DNA of 64,000 bases from Geotrypetes seraphini (lineage: Eukaryota; Chordata; Amphibia; Gymnophiona; Dermophiidae), in the NCBI RefSeq assembly GCF_902459505.1, contig NC_047096.1:13383001-13447000 (forward strand). Direction: 5' to 3'. Under the pieces are notes generated by a model. The model made no database searches, had not been told where the DNA came from, and worked only from the letters and a program-made list of their open reading frames with translations. The translations under genes were made by a program, and so were the position numbers. Shown piece after piece: positions 31,511-43,600 of the stretch (positions within the stretch are counted from its first letter, which is position 1; every line of letters begins with the position of its first letter).

Positions 31511-34500
31511 TACTTTTATTTTCTGTTTTGTGATTACAATCATGTCAAGATTTGAAATGTGTATCCTGACAGAGCTGATGTTAGACCGTCAACGTAAGCT
31601 AGGATTTAACAGAGAGAAGAAAAGTCTTTTTTGTTTATTTTGTTTACACCACAGCACCAGTGTGGGTAGGAGAGGGCAAAGGGGGTGGGGTAGGTGAAGA
31701 AGCTATAAAATAAACCCACCAGGATGTTTGAAAAAAAAAAAAAAAAAAACCCCACCCAATTGGGCAGGAAAATCGATTAAATAGGCTGAATGAAATTGAA
31801 TTTTTTTTTTCCTGAATCGGGGAGCAGTAGTTTCTACCTGCTGGCAGGACAACGTATACCCACAAATGCAAACTGGTCTTGAGGAATACTGACAAATAAT
31901 ACTTTTCAGGTATTTTACGAGATGTCTCTTCTTCTACTCCACAAAACTATCCACTCTTCTCTTGCCTCAAGCTTTCAACAGTCAGTCTAGCGCTTTGGTT
32001 ACTGTGTTATTAATTCTTTGTAAAGACTTACAAATAGATATTATCAAGTTCCATACTTCTGTTAAATCTATCTACTTAACTATTCCATTATAACATTTTG
32101 CTATCTTGGCTCAGTATTGGAATTCAATTCCTTTTTAAATGTTGAGCTTTCATTAAGTGTCTGTCTAACTAGTCCCATTAGAATCTAACCAGTTAGGAGT
32201 TAACACAGTGCCCATCACTAATTTTTAAATAAGAGCCACTTTGGACCCAAATGAGATGAAAGAGAGTCATTAAACAGTTTATCATAGTGTATTGCGGCAC
32301 ACCATCGATGAGGAGAGGAATCAACACTGGCTGACGTGCCTCTTGCAATCGGCGCCGGCCGACTCCTCTCCTCCTCCAGCACCCACTACTCCCCCCACTG
32401 GCGTAGTAATAGGGTTCAGGGCGCCATCTGGAGGGCCTCCACACATATGCAGATGTCAACATGATGACATCACATGTGCATGATGTCATCATGTCAACAT
32501 CTACACATTTCTGGATGCCTTCCAGCCAAGGTCCTGAGTTTAGTGCTGCAGCTTCTTAAAGTTTGTGGGAACTAGCTTATCTTGTGAGATCTCAACACTA
32601 CTGACTAGTAAATGTTAATGAGAACCACACCAGTCTGCCTTTAAACCTTTTATTGGATGCACTCTCAAGCAGGTAGGCATTCCCTTCGGTTACTGAAATA
32701 CCTCATTCTTCAAGCATGTAGCACTTCCCCCTTCTGTCATGAGCTTGCTGTCAAGAGCATAGCAGAAAAAAGCCAGAAAGACAATAAAAGCCACCAGAGG
32801 TCTCCAGGGGCCACCACTGGCCCCTGGGCCTTGCACTAAAGAACACTAAGCTAATGCAATGGCCTTATATATAGCATAGAACATTGTGCTTGTGTTACTG
32901 CCATCTATCTCTCTTGTACTATTATAGTGATGGATGTAAAAGAACAGAGGAGAAAACACACAGGCGATGTTGAAAAAAAAAAATTAGTTTTCCTATTCTA
33001 GCACTCTTCAATTATTTCCTCAACAACCGCTGCATAGTGCTAGGGAAAAAAACCAGAGTGCAAAGTTGATCTGCAGAGTGCAAGCGGGTACAAAGAACCA
33101 GCACACTTTACTGTGGCCAGGAACAAAGTGAAATTTTTATCACAGAAAAAGTTTCTCAATTGAAGCTTTTTAGGGAAGACACGTCATTTATGTCACTAAA
33201 TAAATTCGGAATAAATTGAGCCATTTTCTAGCATTAGTCAAATGCAACAACTGTGAAATAGGTTCTCACAACTAGATTAAGGGACAGTGTTCTAATGCAC
33301 AGGAGTGATATGGATTATAAACTCCTTTGCGCAGAATTTGTACAGCACTACAGAACTTGTAAGAATAAGGCACAGCTCCAGGAGAACCCTCCAGTTGTCC
33401 CACACTTATTATAATTCCATTATCATTAATCTATTAGATTTATATCATTTTTCTTGAAGCACAAACAATACATCAGCACTCCAGGAACATACCATAAATG
33501 AATAAGCAGGACCAACCAGTTCCAGGGAACATGCAACCCAAAGCTCTCCCTTTAGTTTGTTTAAAACAATCCCCACCCCATACCATATGAGGCATCACAG
33601 ACACTCATCACAATAAAAAATTTTTAATGCTAAATTCAGGACTCTTGGAGAAAGAGTATGCCAATATTGGTCCCATCACATGAAATTGTATGTCCATTGG
33701 CAAGTTGAAGTCGGGGACATCTAGATGCCGCATTTGTAAAAGCATCATCTGCTGCCTCCACAGCTGCACCGTAGTTGGGGCAGTTGAAAGCCAAATCAAA
33801 GCACTTCTTTTTGGGCCATTAAAATAGCACATGCCAAAAAGTCTCACACCTTTAGGAATCAGTTTGACTATATTTCCAGCCTCTGGAAAGTTGTCCTCCC
33901 GAAGAGTCCCAAGCAGTAAAACCACAAAAACATCAAAACCAAGAAACCAAATCACAAGTAATTCTGGGCGTTTTCAATTTGTCCTTCCGACAGTTGAGTC
34001 AGCAAGAAGAAGAAGAGTATCCCCTCCTGATGAAAGCCACAAAACTTGAGTCGGGAGGGGGGGGGTTCAAGGCACTTATTCACATTTTAAATTCACTACT
34101 GCTGTTGCCGCTTCTACATGAGACCACCGGGACAATCACAGATAAGCTCTTGTTTTCTTTTGATTCTTCATTGGCAGCCGAGACAGTGATATGCTATGAT
34201 GGTCCCACGGTAAACCACGGTTTAGTTTTATACTATTCTATATGGTTGCAGATCTGAGCACTTCACACAATAATTTTAATTGAATGTATTATTATAAATA
34301 CACTGTGATGCCAGAAAATCAGCACTTCCAGATAGAAGCAAAACATATGGTCCAGCGTCACACCTCTTTAGCGCATTTTGGGCGCACATCAGACATAGCA
34401 AGTCCTGCTCGACAGACTCTATGTGATCTATGACATTTATATAATTATATTTTCATTTTATGCCTTAGCCCTCTTTTTCCCTTGTGGCATTTGTTCTCAA

Positions 34501-34655
34501 AAGTTCCTACTGCCTCTGAAGTTTTAATACTCCTTACAGTCTTGCCACGCTGAGCCATAGAAATCCACTTCCTACTCTGCAGACCGAGTTCTTTTCCGGG
34601 GCAGCATGTCATACACAACAAATTCAAGGACAGCAACAAAGAAACACTTTCTTTT
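31511..34655. other. FANCE-RPL10A spacer, no supported gene
   Basis: This gap between the FANCE stop and the RPL10A promoter region holds FANCE 3' UTR of unknown length and repeats. A candidate ATTAAA polyadenylation signal for FANCE lies at 34275-34280 (minus strand). A near-palindrome around 32451-32502 has repeated TGACATCA-type motifs. A-runs at about 31730-31750 and 31799-31810 mark retroelement tails. Confidence 0.4.
33608..33955 (-). other. Unrecognised 115-codon open frame, possibly LINE-derived
   Basis: The frame reads REDNFPEAGNIVKLIPKGVR, then STAPTTVQLWRQQMMLLQMR, ending in KNFLL. I do not recognise a domain. The W-rich middle is reminiscent of the C-terminal region of L1/Tx1-type ORF2 proteins, but I cannot confirm this. 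It lies downstream of the FANCE stop on the same strand, so it could also sit inside the FANCE 3' UTR. Confidence 0.25.
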
Positions 34656-37600
34656 TTATGAGACAGACAATCGCTTCAGGGCAGCCTGGAGAGACTTCTT
34701 AAGAAACGTATCATTCAGGGTTAGAGTACTGGCCAAGGAAGTCCAGTGGGCAGTTGTAATCTAGGAAGAAAAAAAGGGAGGAGAAAAGCACAGGTGGGTT
34801 TATTTATCATTTGCACCTTCAGCATGCTGTTAAATCACACATTTAGGGCTGGAAGGTAAACTGTTTTGAAGCCACAGTGTCCATTTCTAATGGAGCTTTC
34901 ACTTTTTTTTTTTAATTCTTTATTTATTTTAAAACTTTCATCAAGTGTATAAATATTCATAATAAACACAATTAGTTTGAGCACTTGAACATCTTATCAT
35001 TATACCTTATAATTAAAAATGTAACCCTCATCCCACCCTCCCTCAAATTCCTCTATTCATTATAAGATCATATATTTGAAACCCTCCCCCCACCCAATAC
35101 TAAATGGTGTGTAATTAATAGAAAAATGGCATTTAATCATGACAGAAAGATGTTAATGGCTCCCATATTTTAATAAAATTTTTATAATTTCCATTCTGTA
35201 CCGCTATTGATCTTTCCATTCTATATATGTGACATACTGAGTTCCACCAAAAATTAAAATTAAGCCTACTGTGAACTTTCCAGTTATTAGTAATATGTTG
35301 GATGGCAACTCCAGTCAAAATCATTAAAAGTTTGTTGTTACATGCTGATATCTGACTCTTTTTTCTCATAGACATTCCAAATATCACAGTATCATATGAT
35401 AACGCTATATGGTTTTCCAATAAACAATTTATTTGATCCCAGATTGAGTTCCAAAAGGCTAAGATATGGGGACAGTAGAATAAAAGCTTTCACTTTTTTT
35501 GTTTTGAAATTCTTTATTCATTTTAAAATTGACAAACAAGTGATTAATATTAAAACATTACATTACTAATAAAATATACAGCACTTGCCACTCTTATACA
35601 TATAATCCATTAAAGTAGAAATTATAACCCTTTCCCCCCCACCCAACAATTCTTCAACCTCACATATAAAGAATTGGACTGAAAACAGTCTATTGTCTTT
35701 AAATATGTGAGCAAAGAACACCGCAGACAAGCTGAAGAAGCAAAAAAAAAAAAAAATGCTAGGTTGCAAACCATTGGACCCCTGAGGAAGGCATGTTCAC
35801 TGAAACACGGACCGTGTAGGGTCCGGTTGGATTTTTATCACAGTATTTTTTATCATTGTACTTTTTTAATTGAATTTTTATTGTTTTATATGTCAGTGTT
35901 TAATAAATTATCTCCAGAACATCTGTATCCATAGTTTTTTGTTTTCATCAGTGGATTCTTTTCACTGTGGATCATTGGGTCTCCCCATTTTTCTTTGTTG
36001 TATATAATTAACATATCAGACAACTTTTAATATAAGATCACATGCATCCTACAAATTAGAGAATAATACAGGGACAAATTTGTCCCCATCCCCATAAGTT
36101 CTGTCCTCATCTGCACAAGCTTCGAACACTTTAAAATCATTTCAAGGCTTGTGCAGATGAGGACAGAGCTTGCAGGGTTGGGGCACGGCCAGAGCTCACA
36201 GAGACAGGCAGGGATTGAGATATATCTTGCGGGGACAGAACAAATTTATCCCCGTGTCATTCTCTACTACAGATTGTAATCTAAAGCATGAAGGATAAAT
36301 TTCAGCAACTTCCACATTCCCTCACCTCATCCAACATCCCAGTTACAGTACTCAAGGTATCTCGGGACCCTTCCCAGCCTCTCTTTCAGTATTCTAAACA
36401 CTTATATCTTGCCTCTTCCATCCTTGCATAATCCAAATGCTCCAGGCTCCTCTTCCAAAATCTCATCTTGTGTATGCCAGATGCCCCAGGGATCTTTCCC
36501 AACAGCCCACCTTGAGTACTTGAGTCACCCCAGGTGATGCCCCCATCTTACTGTTACTCACACAGCTCTGATACTTAGTTAGCACCGTCAGCATCAACTT
36601 AGCAAATTTCACCGACTTGACGAACTCAGGTGCTCGCTGACAGAGATGCCTGATCAAAAGATCAAAAAGGTCAGGGCTCAGCATCACCTGAAAGAAGACA
36701 AATGTACCCTTCAATGCAGTCATGTTCTTCTCCCACACATCATCATAGCTTCACCTCCTCTGTGTGCTTTGTATATTTTACAATGACTCCCACAAACCCA
36801 GTTGTTCCACTGCTATGATTTACTACATCTCCCAATCTCTAAAATTATTCCTTAAAATTGGCTATTGTGATAGGGAGATCAAAGACTTCAACAATTTTTA
36901 TCTAATTACGATCTACCCTGTATAAAGATAATATCATATAAAGTATTTATTTTGTTGGATCCTCAGACGGCTGTGAGCGTTGAGTCATAAGGGCTTAATG
37001 CCCCGCTTCAGCAGCTCAGTTCTTTATAGGTCCCATAGTTTTTATACATTTTCTTTTTAGTAGTGTTCTTATTTCTTTTAGTAATGCTGTAATTTTAAAT
37101 AACGAAGGACACTTACTTGCTATATAAAAGCATTGCAAGGATGTCCCCTTCCGACATGACCATGTTTCAATTTCTTTCTTCAGGGTCGAGGTTCCACTTT
37201 TCATAAATCTATGAAAAATGGATTCCTTTGAACAGTGCTTTCCTAATATGTTTCTATGTCATTAACTAAGAAAAAACAACAACAAATTTAGCTTCACTGC
37301 TGCTGGTTTAAAATTCAAGGAAGGAACAGAGGTCAGATGCTCAGATCCAATGATCAAAAGAAGATAGTAGCAAAACAAGGCAACAGAATCTGGGTACGAA
37401 TTTTTCATCTTAACCTTATACAAAAGTTTGCTGTTTATTTTCTTAGTTAATGACATCATAGAAACATATTAGGAAAGCACTCTTCAAAGGGATCCATTTT
37501 TCGTAGATTTATGAAAAGTGAGGAACCCCGACCCTGAAGAAAGAAACTGAAATGTGGTCATGTCGGAAGGGGAGATCCTTGCGATGCTTTTACATAGCAG

Positions 37601-40600
37601 ATAAGTGTCCTTCATTGTTTAAAATTGCAACATTACTAAATAGAAAATGAATAAAAACTATGGGACCTATGAAGAACTTAGCTGCTGAAACGGGACATTA
37701 AGCCCTTGTGACTCAACACTCAACAGTAGACGTCTGAGGATCCAACAAAATAAGGGAAGATCGTAATTAGATAAGAATGGTTTACTACATAGCATGTGTC
37801 CTACTCACCTTTTTTCCTAGCAGTGTGTGCAGTACAGAAATATCCTGCTCAGACCAAGGCACTTCCAGGACCTGCCTGCAAGCAGAGAACAAGAAAGAAA
37901 ATGCAATATGATACAAAGAAGGACATCTACTTACCTCCCACTACTGCAACAAGTGCACAATGCAGAAATAAATACACACACATAAAGACATTTGTGCTCA
38001 GACTGCCAGAGGGAAAATAAAAGCTATGATCTTGAAAAGGAACAATTTCTATCAGTGCTAATTAGCAGCTGCTTAACCTCTTTCACTACATCCAGTCATA
38101 CAGACACACACTCCTATCCAAGTATGCACCCAAAAATGATCACAAACTAAGAAGTGCCTTCTCTTCTGTAACACCATGAACTGTAAGGACAGCCATGGAA
38201 TGAACAGGCAAGCAGCGCATACCCCAGATGCCCATTTTCTTATAAATCTTGATATCAAAGCAATTTCTACCCAAAACTGCCATCTTTCCATCTGTCAATA
38301 CATGAGTGCTTTGGATTTTTGTGTGAGTGCACAAGAAGGTGGTCATTAGGTCTTGGTGTTTTTCTTGGCATGAGGCCTATTTCAATGAGCTTCCAGCCTA
38401 CGAAATGCAGATCACTACTCGCTCCAGAAACCGCCACATGGATGGTCTGGGATTGTTCAGGTATCACCGTAATCCTTAACCAATGAGCCATCCCCTCCTT
38501 ACTGTTTCTTACTATTAAATGTACCTGAAAACCAGCACGAGATGGTCAGGCTCTAGACACTCTTCTATCATTCGGCAAAGCAGCTCCAGCTGCAAGAACC
38601 CTGCAACAACAAGAAACAGCAAGGTTTAAGATTATACATATTAACAATACAGTTTACAAAGTACAGGGGGCTCACACCCTCCAGCATATGGTGAGCCAAG
38701 GTACAACATGCAACACGTTGGCATTGCTACTGCCACTCAACAGCACAAGGGCATGAACTATATGGTGGCAGAAGCATTTGTCAAACATAAGTATCATAAC
38801 AGACACTGACCTACTTATGACACAAGCAAAATAGAAAATAGGGAGGGGGGAAAGAGACTGGAAAACCTCTAGTTAGGGCACTCATGGCTTTAGAGGATGA
38901 AGAAATTTTAGTGCAGATACTATAGAGAAAGGAATAACAGCTGAATTGTTCGTTGTGGAACTACTGTAATATAAAGGGGCCATGAAGGCTGGTCAAAATT
39001 AGAATCAGTTATCACAAAAGAAATGAGATGTTCTGAATCCAAAAGACCTCTTTCTGGAGCCTGCAGAACAGGGTTAATCAGACCACAGCAGATGGAACCA
39101 GCATACTTGGAGCAGAACAAGGTTAGTGCGCTGATGAGAAGCCGTGAGGCAGGCTCTGTCAGTGAAAGAACCTGCAGGCAAAAAAGAGAAGAAAACTCAA
39201 ACACACCCCCTTCAGCAGTGAAGGGAAAGCACTTGCTGCCTTCTTTTACCAACCAATCTCAGTTACCCATCCAGTCCTCTCAACATGTACTCCTGTCTTG
39301 AAGCCATTTCATTGCCACCCAGGACAAATGGGAATCAGTTGTAAAAATTAGTCCATAATCAGGAATGCCTCAGTGGGCAGCAGCTGGAGTCCCATTCATA
39401 CGCATGAGATTATTTCAGATGAGTGGTAAAGAAGACAGAACAAAAGTGCTGAATATTTTCTCCTGCTCTCTCATACTTCTAACCATCCCCAGAAGCAGAA
39501 CTGTCTCATACTCACTCTTTTCAGAAAGAGGCTTGTGGTCAGAATTTTTGCACTGCTAAAGCTGAGGTCAGGTGTGAGGGCCTGGAGCCTGGTGCAGAAA
39601 TGCAATACAGCCTGTTCGGAAAGCTCCGAGAACTGTAGCAATGAACAAAGCTCCATCAGCTAGAAAGGAGGGAACAGTTATTACTATTAATGCCCTCATT
39701 TTGTAAAATAAATATAAAATAAAGCCAAGGTAATTTAGGTGCTAGAGCAGGAGTGGGCAACTCCGGTCCTCAAGGGCCAGAATCCAGTCAGGTTTTCAGG
39801 ATTTTCCCAATAAATATGCTTGAGATCCATTTGCATGCACTGCTTTCAATGCATATTCATTGGGGAAATCCTGAAAACCCAACTGGATTCCGACCCTTGA
39901 GGACTGGAGTTGTCCATCCCTGCGTTAGAGTCTATGTTACAGCAGGAACACAAACACTGCACGCACAGGGGCTAGTTACAGAGGTGCACTAACTTTGAAG
40001 CTATGAATTTAGAACACAGGTTCTCAATCCGTTCCTTGGAACACACCTAGCCAGTTGGGTTTTCAGGACATCCACCATGAATATGCATGTGATAAATTGA
40101 TATGCACTACCTTCACTGTATCCAAATCTATGAAAATCTAACTGGCTGGCTGTGTCCTGAGGGCTTGGTTTAGAACCGTGACATAGAAGTAGGCCACTCT
40201 GAACTTCTCCAAGATAAGGCGGCATAGCAAATGCAAAGAAAGAAACATATGGGATTCCTAGTCACATCTCTTTTACTAACCTGGGCTGGTTCACATTCAT
40301 TCAGAACCTGCAATTCAGGTACAACAAGTACATCAGATATCTACAATAAAAAACCAAGTGGCAAAGGGGAAAAAAGGTCAGTCGGATTAGATTGCAATGC
40401 TAGGCAGTCACCTGATAATGATCTGGTCCTTCCTGCTTATCACATAAGCTTAGGTATTAGTGACCTAGCACCAGATCCAATCAAAAGCAACCACACCATT
40501 ATTTTTCGGTTCTGGTTTGGATACTATAGATATTATCTGTCCCAGACTTACAATATTAAGGCAGGTGCAGTGCTGCAGAGATAGAGGCATTCCAGTAATT

Positions 40601-43600
40601 CCACTATAGCACATTACTGGGATGTTAAAGGACACTAGAGAAACATACCCATGAGTGCTCCCACTATAGTGTAGACCCTTCTTGTTCCCAACACAATGTA
40701 TCAGGGATGGGAGTGGAAGGAAGCTGCAGGGCTGATGAGGTAAAAGCCTTCTTGTGCCTTCAGTGCAGCACTTTGCTGGAAAGGTGCAGACTGAAGGCAC
40801 AAAAACAGGGAGTAAACTAATCACATGTGCAACTGTATAGAAAAACAGTGGTAGTAGGGAATGCAGCTATTTATTCATTTATAAAATCCTACATACTGCC
40901 AAATCTGATCAGATTAATTCAGGGCAGTTAACAATCCCAAACAAAGTAACACAAATCTACCATAATCATCATTCTCATTTGGGAGGCTCATGAGTCTATC
41001 AATCAGATATTGCAAAACACTTCTATTCCTGATTCCTCTCCCACGAGACAAATATCAGCAGACAGATGAGACAAAAGCCAAAACTATCCAAACACATTCA
41101 ATTAAAATCCCGGTGGCCAAGCTCTACATATCAGTGAGCTGGTGCCCAATAAAGAGCACTCTAGGTTTACGGCACAGAGATGTACCTGTGGGCACCGGTT
41201 CAGACATTAGACACTGGAGAGCTGACAGCTCCATGGACACCTGGATTAGCTTTATAGCTTCTAGTGCTTGAATGCTGAGATTCTCTCTAGGTGCCTTATT
41301 CCAATTCCCTCAGTGAATCTGATTGTTATGCTCATTAAGTCCTAATAGCACTGGAAGCACAATTGAAATGTGGATTCATATGAATTTAGATCATGAGTTC
41401 TGCAAATCCTTTAGCACTGTAAATTATTTTGTTATTGAATTGAAAGCAACTATGGTCCTGTTTTACAAAGCCACGCAGCAACAAGGCTTCTGTCTCTTAA
41501 TGAGAAAATTTTACTTTGGTTTAATATAGGGCCTGTTTTACAAAGCTGCACGGTAACGGCCCCGAAGCCCATAGATATTTAAAGGGCTTCAGGGCCGTTA
41601 TCGTGCAGCTTTGTAAAACAGGCCCTATATTAAACCAAAGTAAAATTTTCTCATTAAGAGACAGAAGCCTTGTATGTTTTGTTCATTTCCTCCTCAACAA
41701 AACATTTATTTTTAATAAAGGATTGAATGGTATTGGATCCTGTGTCAGAATCAAGGACTACAAATACCACACTGCACGGGGGATATAAGCTGAAAACCAG
41801 AACTGGTTTAAAATGTCCCTTCTAGAACTGGGTATGGTGCTAACACCGAATGAAACATTTCAATCCTCTGAAGCAACCCGCTCTACTCTGTAACACCTCT
41901 GGACATGTCCAGAAATCCTCTTCTGTAATCCGCCTTCAACTGCAAGGTAATGGCATGTAATGTAATGTAATGCTGGGATTATTCACTGCCTCCTGTTTGT
42001 CTATCAATATTTGTTACATTATTAGACATTTGTCACTTTTCCTCAATTTTTATCTCATTTAGAGACATTATTTACCACCACTCCTCTCTGTCCAGATGTG
42101 AAGGCTTTCCACTGTTTGGAGGAGGGGATAGATAGATGCAAGCTGCAGGAAGTATCATTTCTCTACCAGTGGTGGTTCATTTTTACATGAATTCTACCCT
42201 CTCCTGCCATCTCTTTGAGCAGTATTTTGGATCATATGCTTTTATCCTGCATCCCAGACATGTGATTGCATTTAGTGGATAGTTACATAAAACTGTTTGT
42301 GATGGCACCTCAACAGTTATGACCAATGAAAGGCATTTGTACCCCTCATCTCTTAGTGGGATGTAAAGGTAGCCCTTATATTTTGTTTTGACCCCATCAG
42401 ATGAGAAATTATGAGAAGGCACAGTACTTACATCAGTTTCAGTCTGCAAAAGCTCTTTCAGTCTGGATACTGATGACTTGGAAAAAAAAAAAAAAGATTA
42501 GACTGTTAAAATGTTACCTGATAGTTTAGATTCCTCCTTTACACCCTCCTATCATCCCAGAAAGATCTTCTGAACACTACCGAGGCAAAAGACATAGATG
42601 GAGAGTTGGAATAGAATGTTCTCTGTTTATGATAAAAATGCTAAAACAAAGAGTAATTCAGGAATTACTAGGAGATCCCCCAAATGTTATAACAACCCAT
42701 GGCTAAGTCATCATAGCCGGGGCAGAATTAAGGCACAGGCAAACTAGGGATGTGCCTAGCACCCCAATATTTTGGATGGCCCTGATAGATGTGCTAAATT
42801 CAGTGTTTCTCAATTAGTATATTCAAATGTGCTATCTCGGAAATGAGAAGAGGCAGGCCAAATCTACCACTACTATTTGTTCTCCTCACTCTCTATGTAT
42901 GTTGTTCTACCAGCAGGTGAAGTCAACAAGAAGTACTTCTTATCTGCTGCTGCCTCCTCCTGGTTTGCTAGTTTTACTTTGCAGTTAGAACTGTACAGGG
43001 CCCTGCAGTTTCACAAGACTAGCTAGTTCCATGCAATTCTGACTGCAAAGAAAAGCCAATAGAGGAATGAGCAGTGGCAGGTAGAAAATGCTAATTGCTG
43101 ACTCCTGCCTGCTAGAGTGGATCAGTCAAGGGTGATGACAGTAATAATGGCAGTACATGTGGGAGGTGAGAAAGTTTTATTTATTTCAACGTTATTACAT
43201 ACATCAAGTTACAAGCATCAAACCATATGAATAAAACAAAAGAAACGGGTGGGAGAGAGAGAGATGGAATCACAAGCCAGCAGTAGTAATAAGAAAAAAT
43301 GGTAACATCTGGAAAATAAATATACCTGACTAAGGGCCCCTTATACAAAGCCGCAGAAGCAATTCCTATGCAGCAAATTCAATGCACACCTTTCAATTCC
43401 TATGGGTTGTGTCGCAATTTCTGTGCCAAGATTTGCTACTGCGCTTTGTAAAAAGGGCCCTAAAATACTTAAAAGGGAACATAAGGATTACACCATCCCA
43501 CATGATTCCATACGATAGCCTTGTGGATACCTTGATAAAGTCAGGTACTTGTGGTGTTCTTTCAAACTCAGAGCTGTCTTGTCTGGCACTGCTTTTTTGG

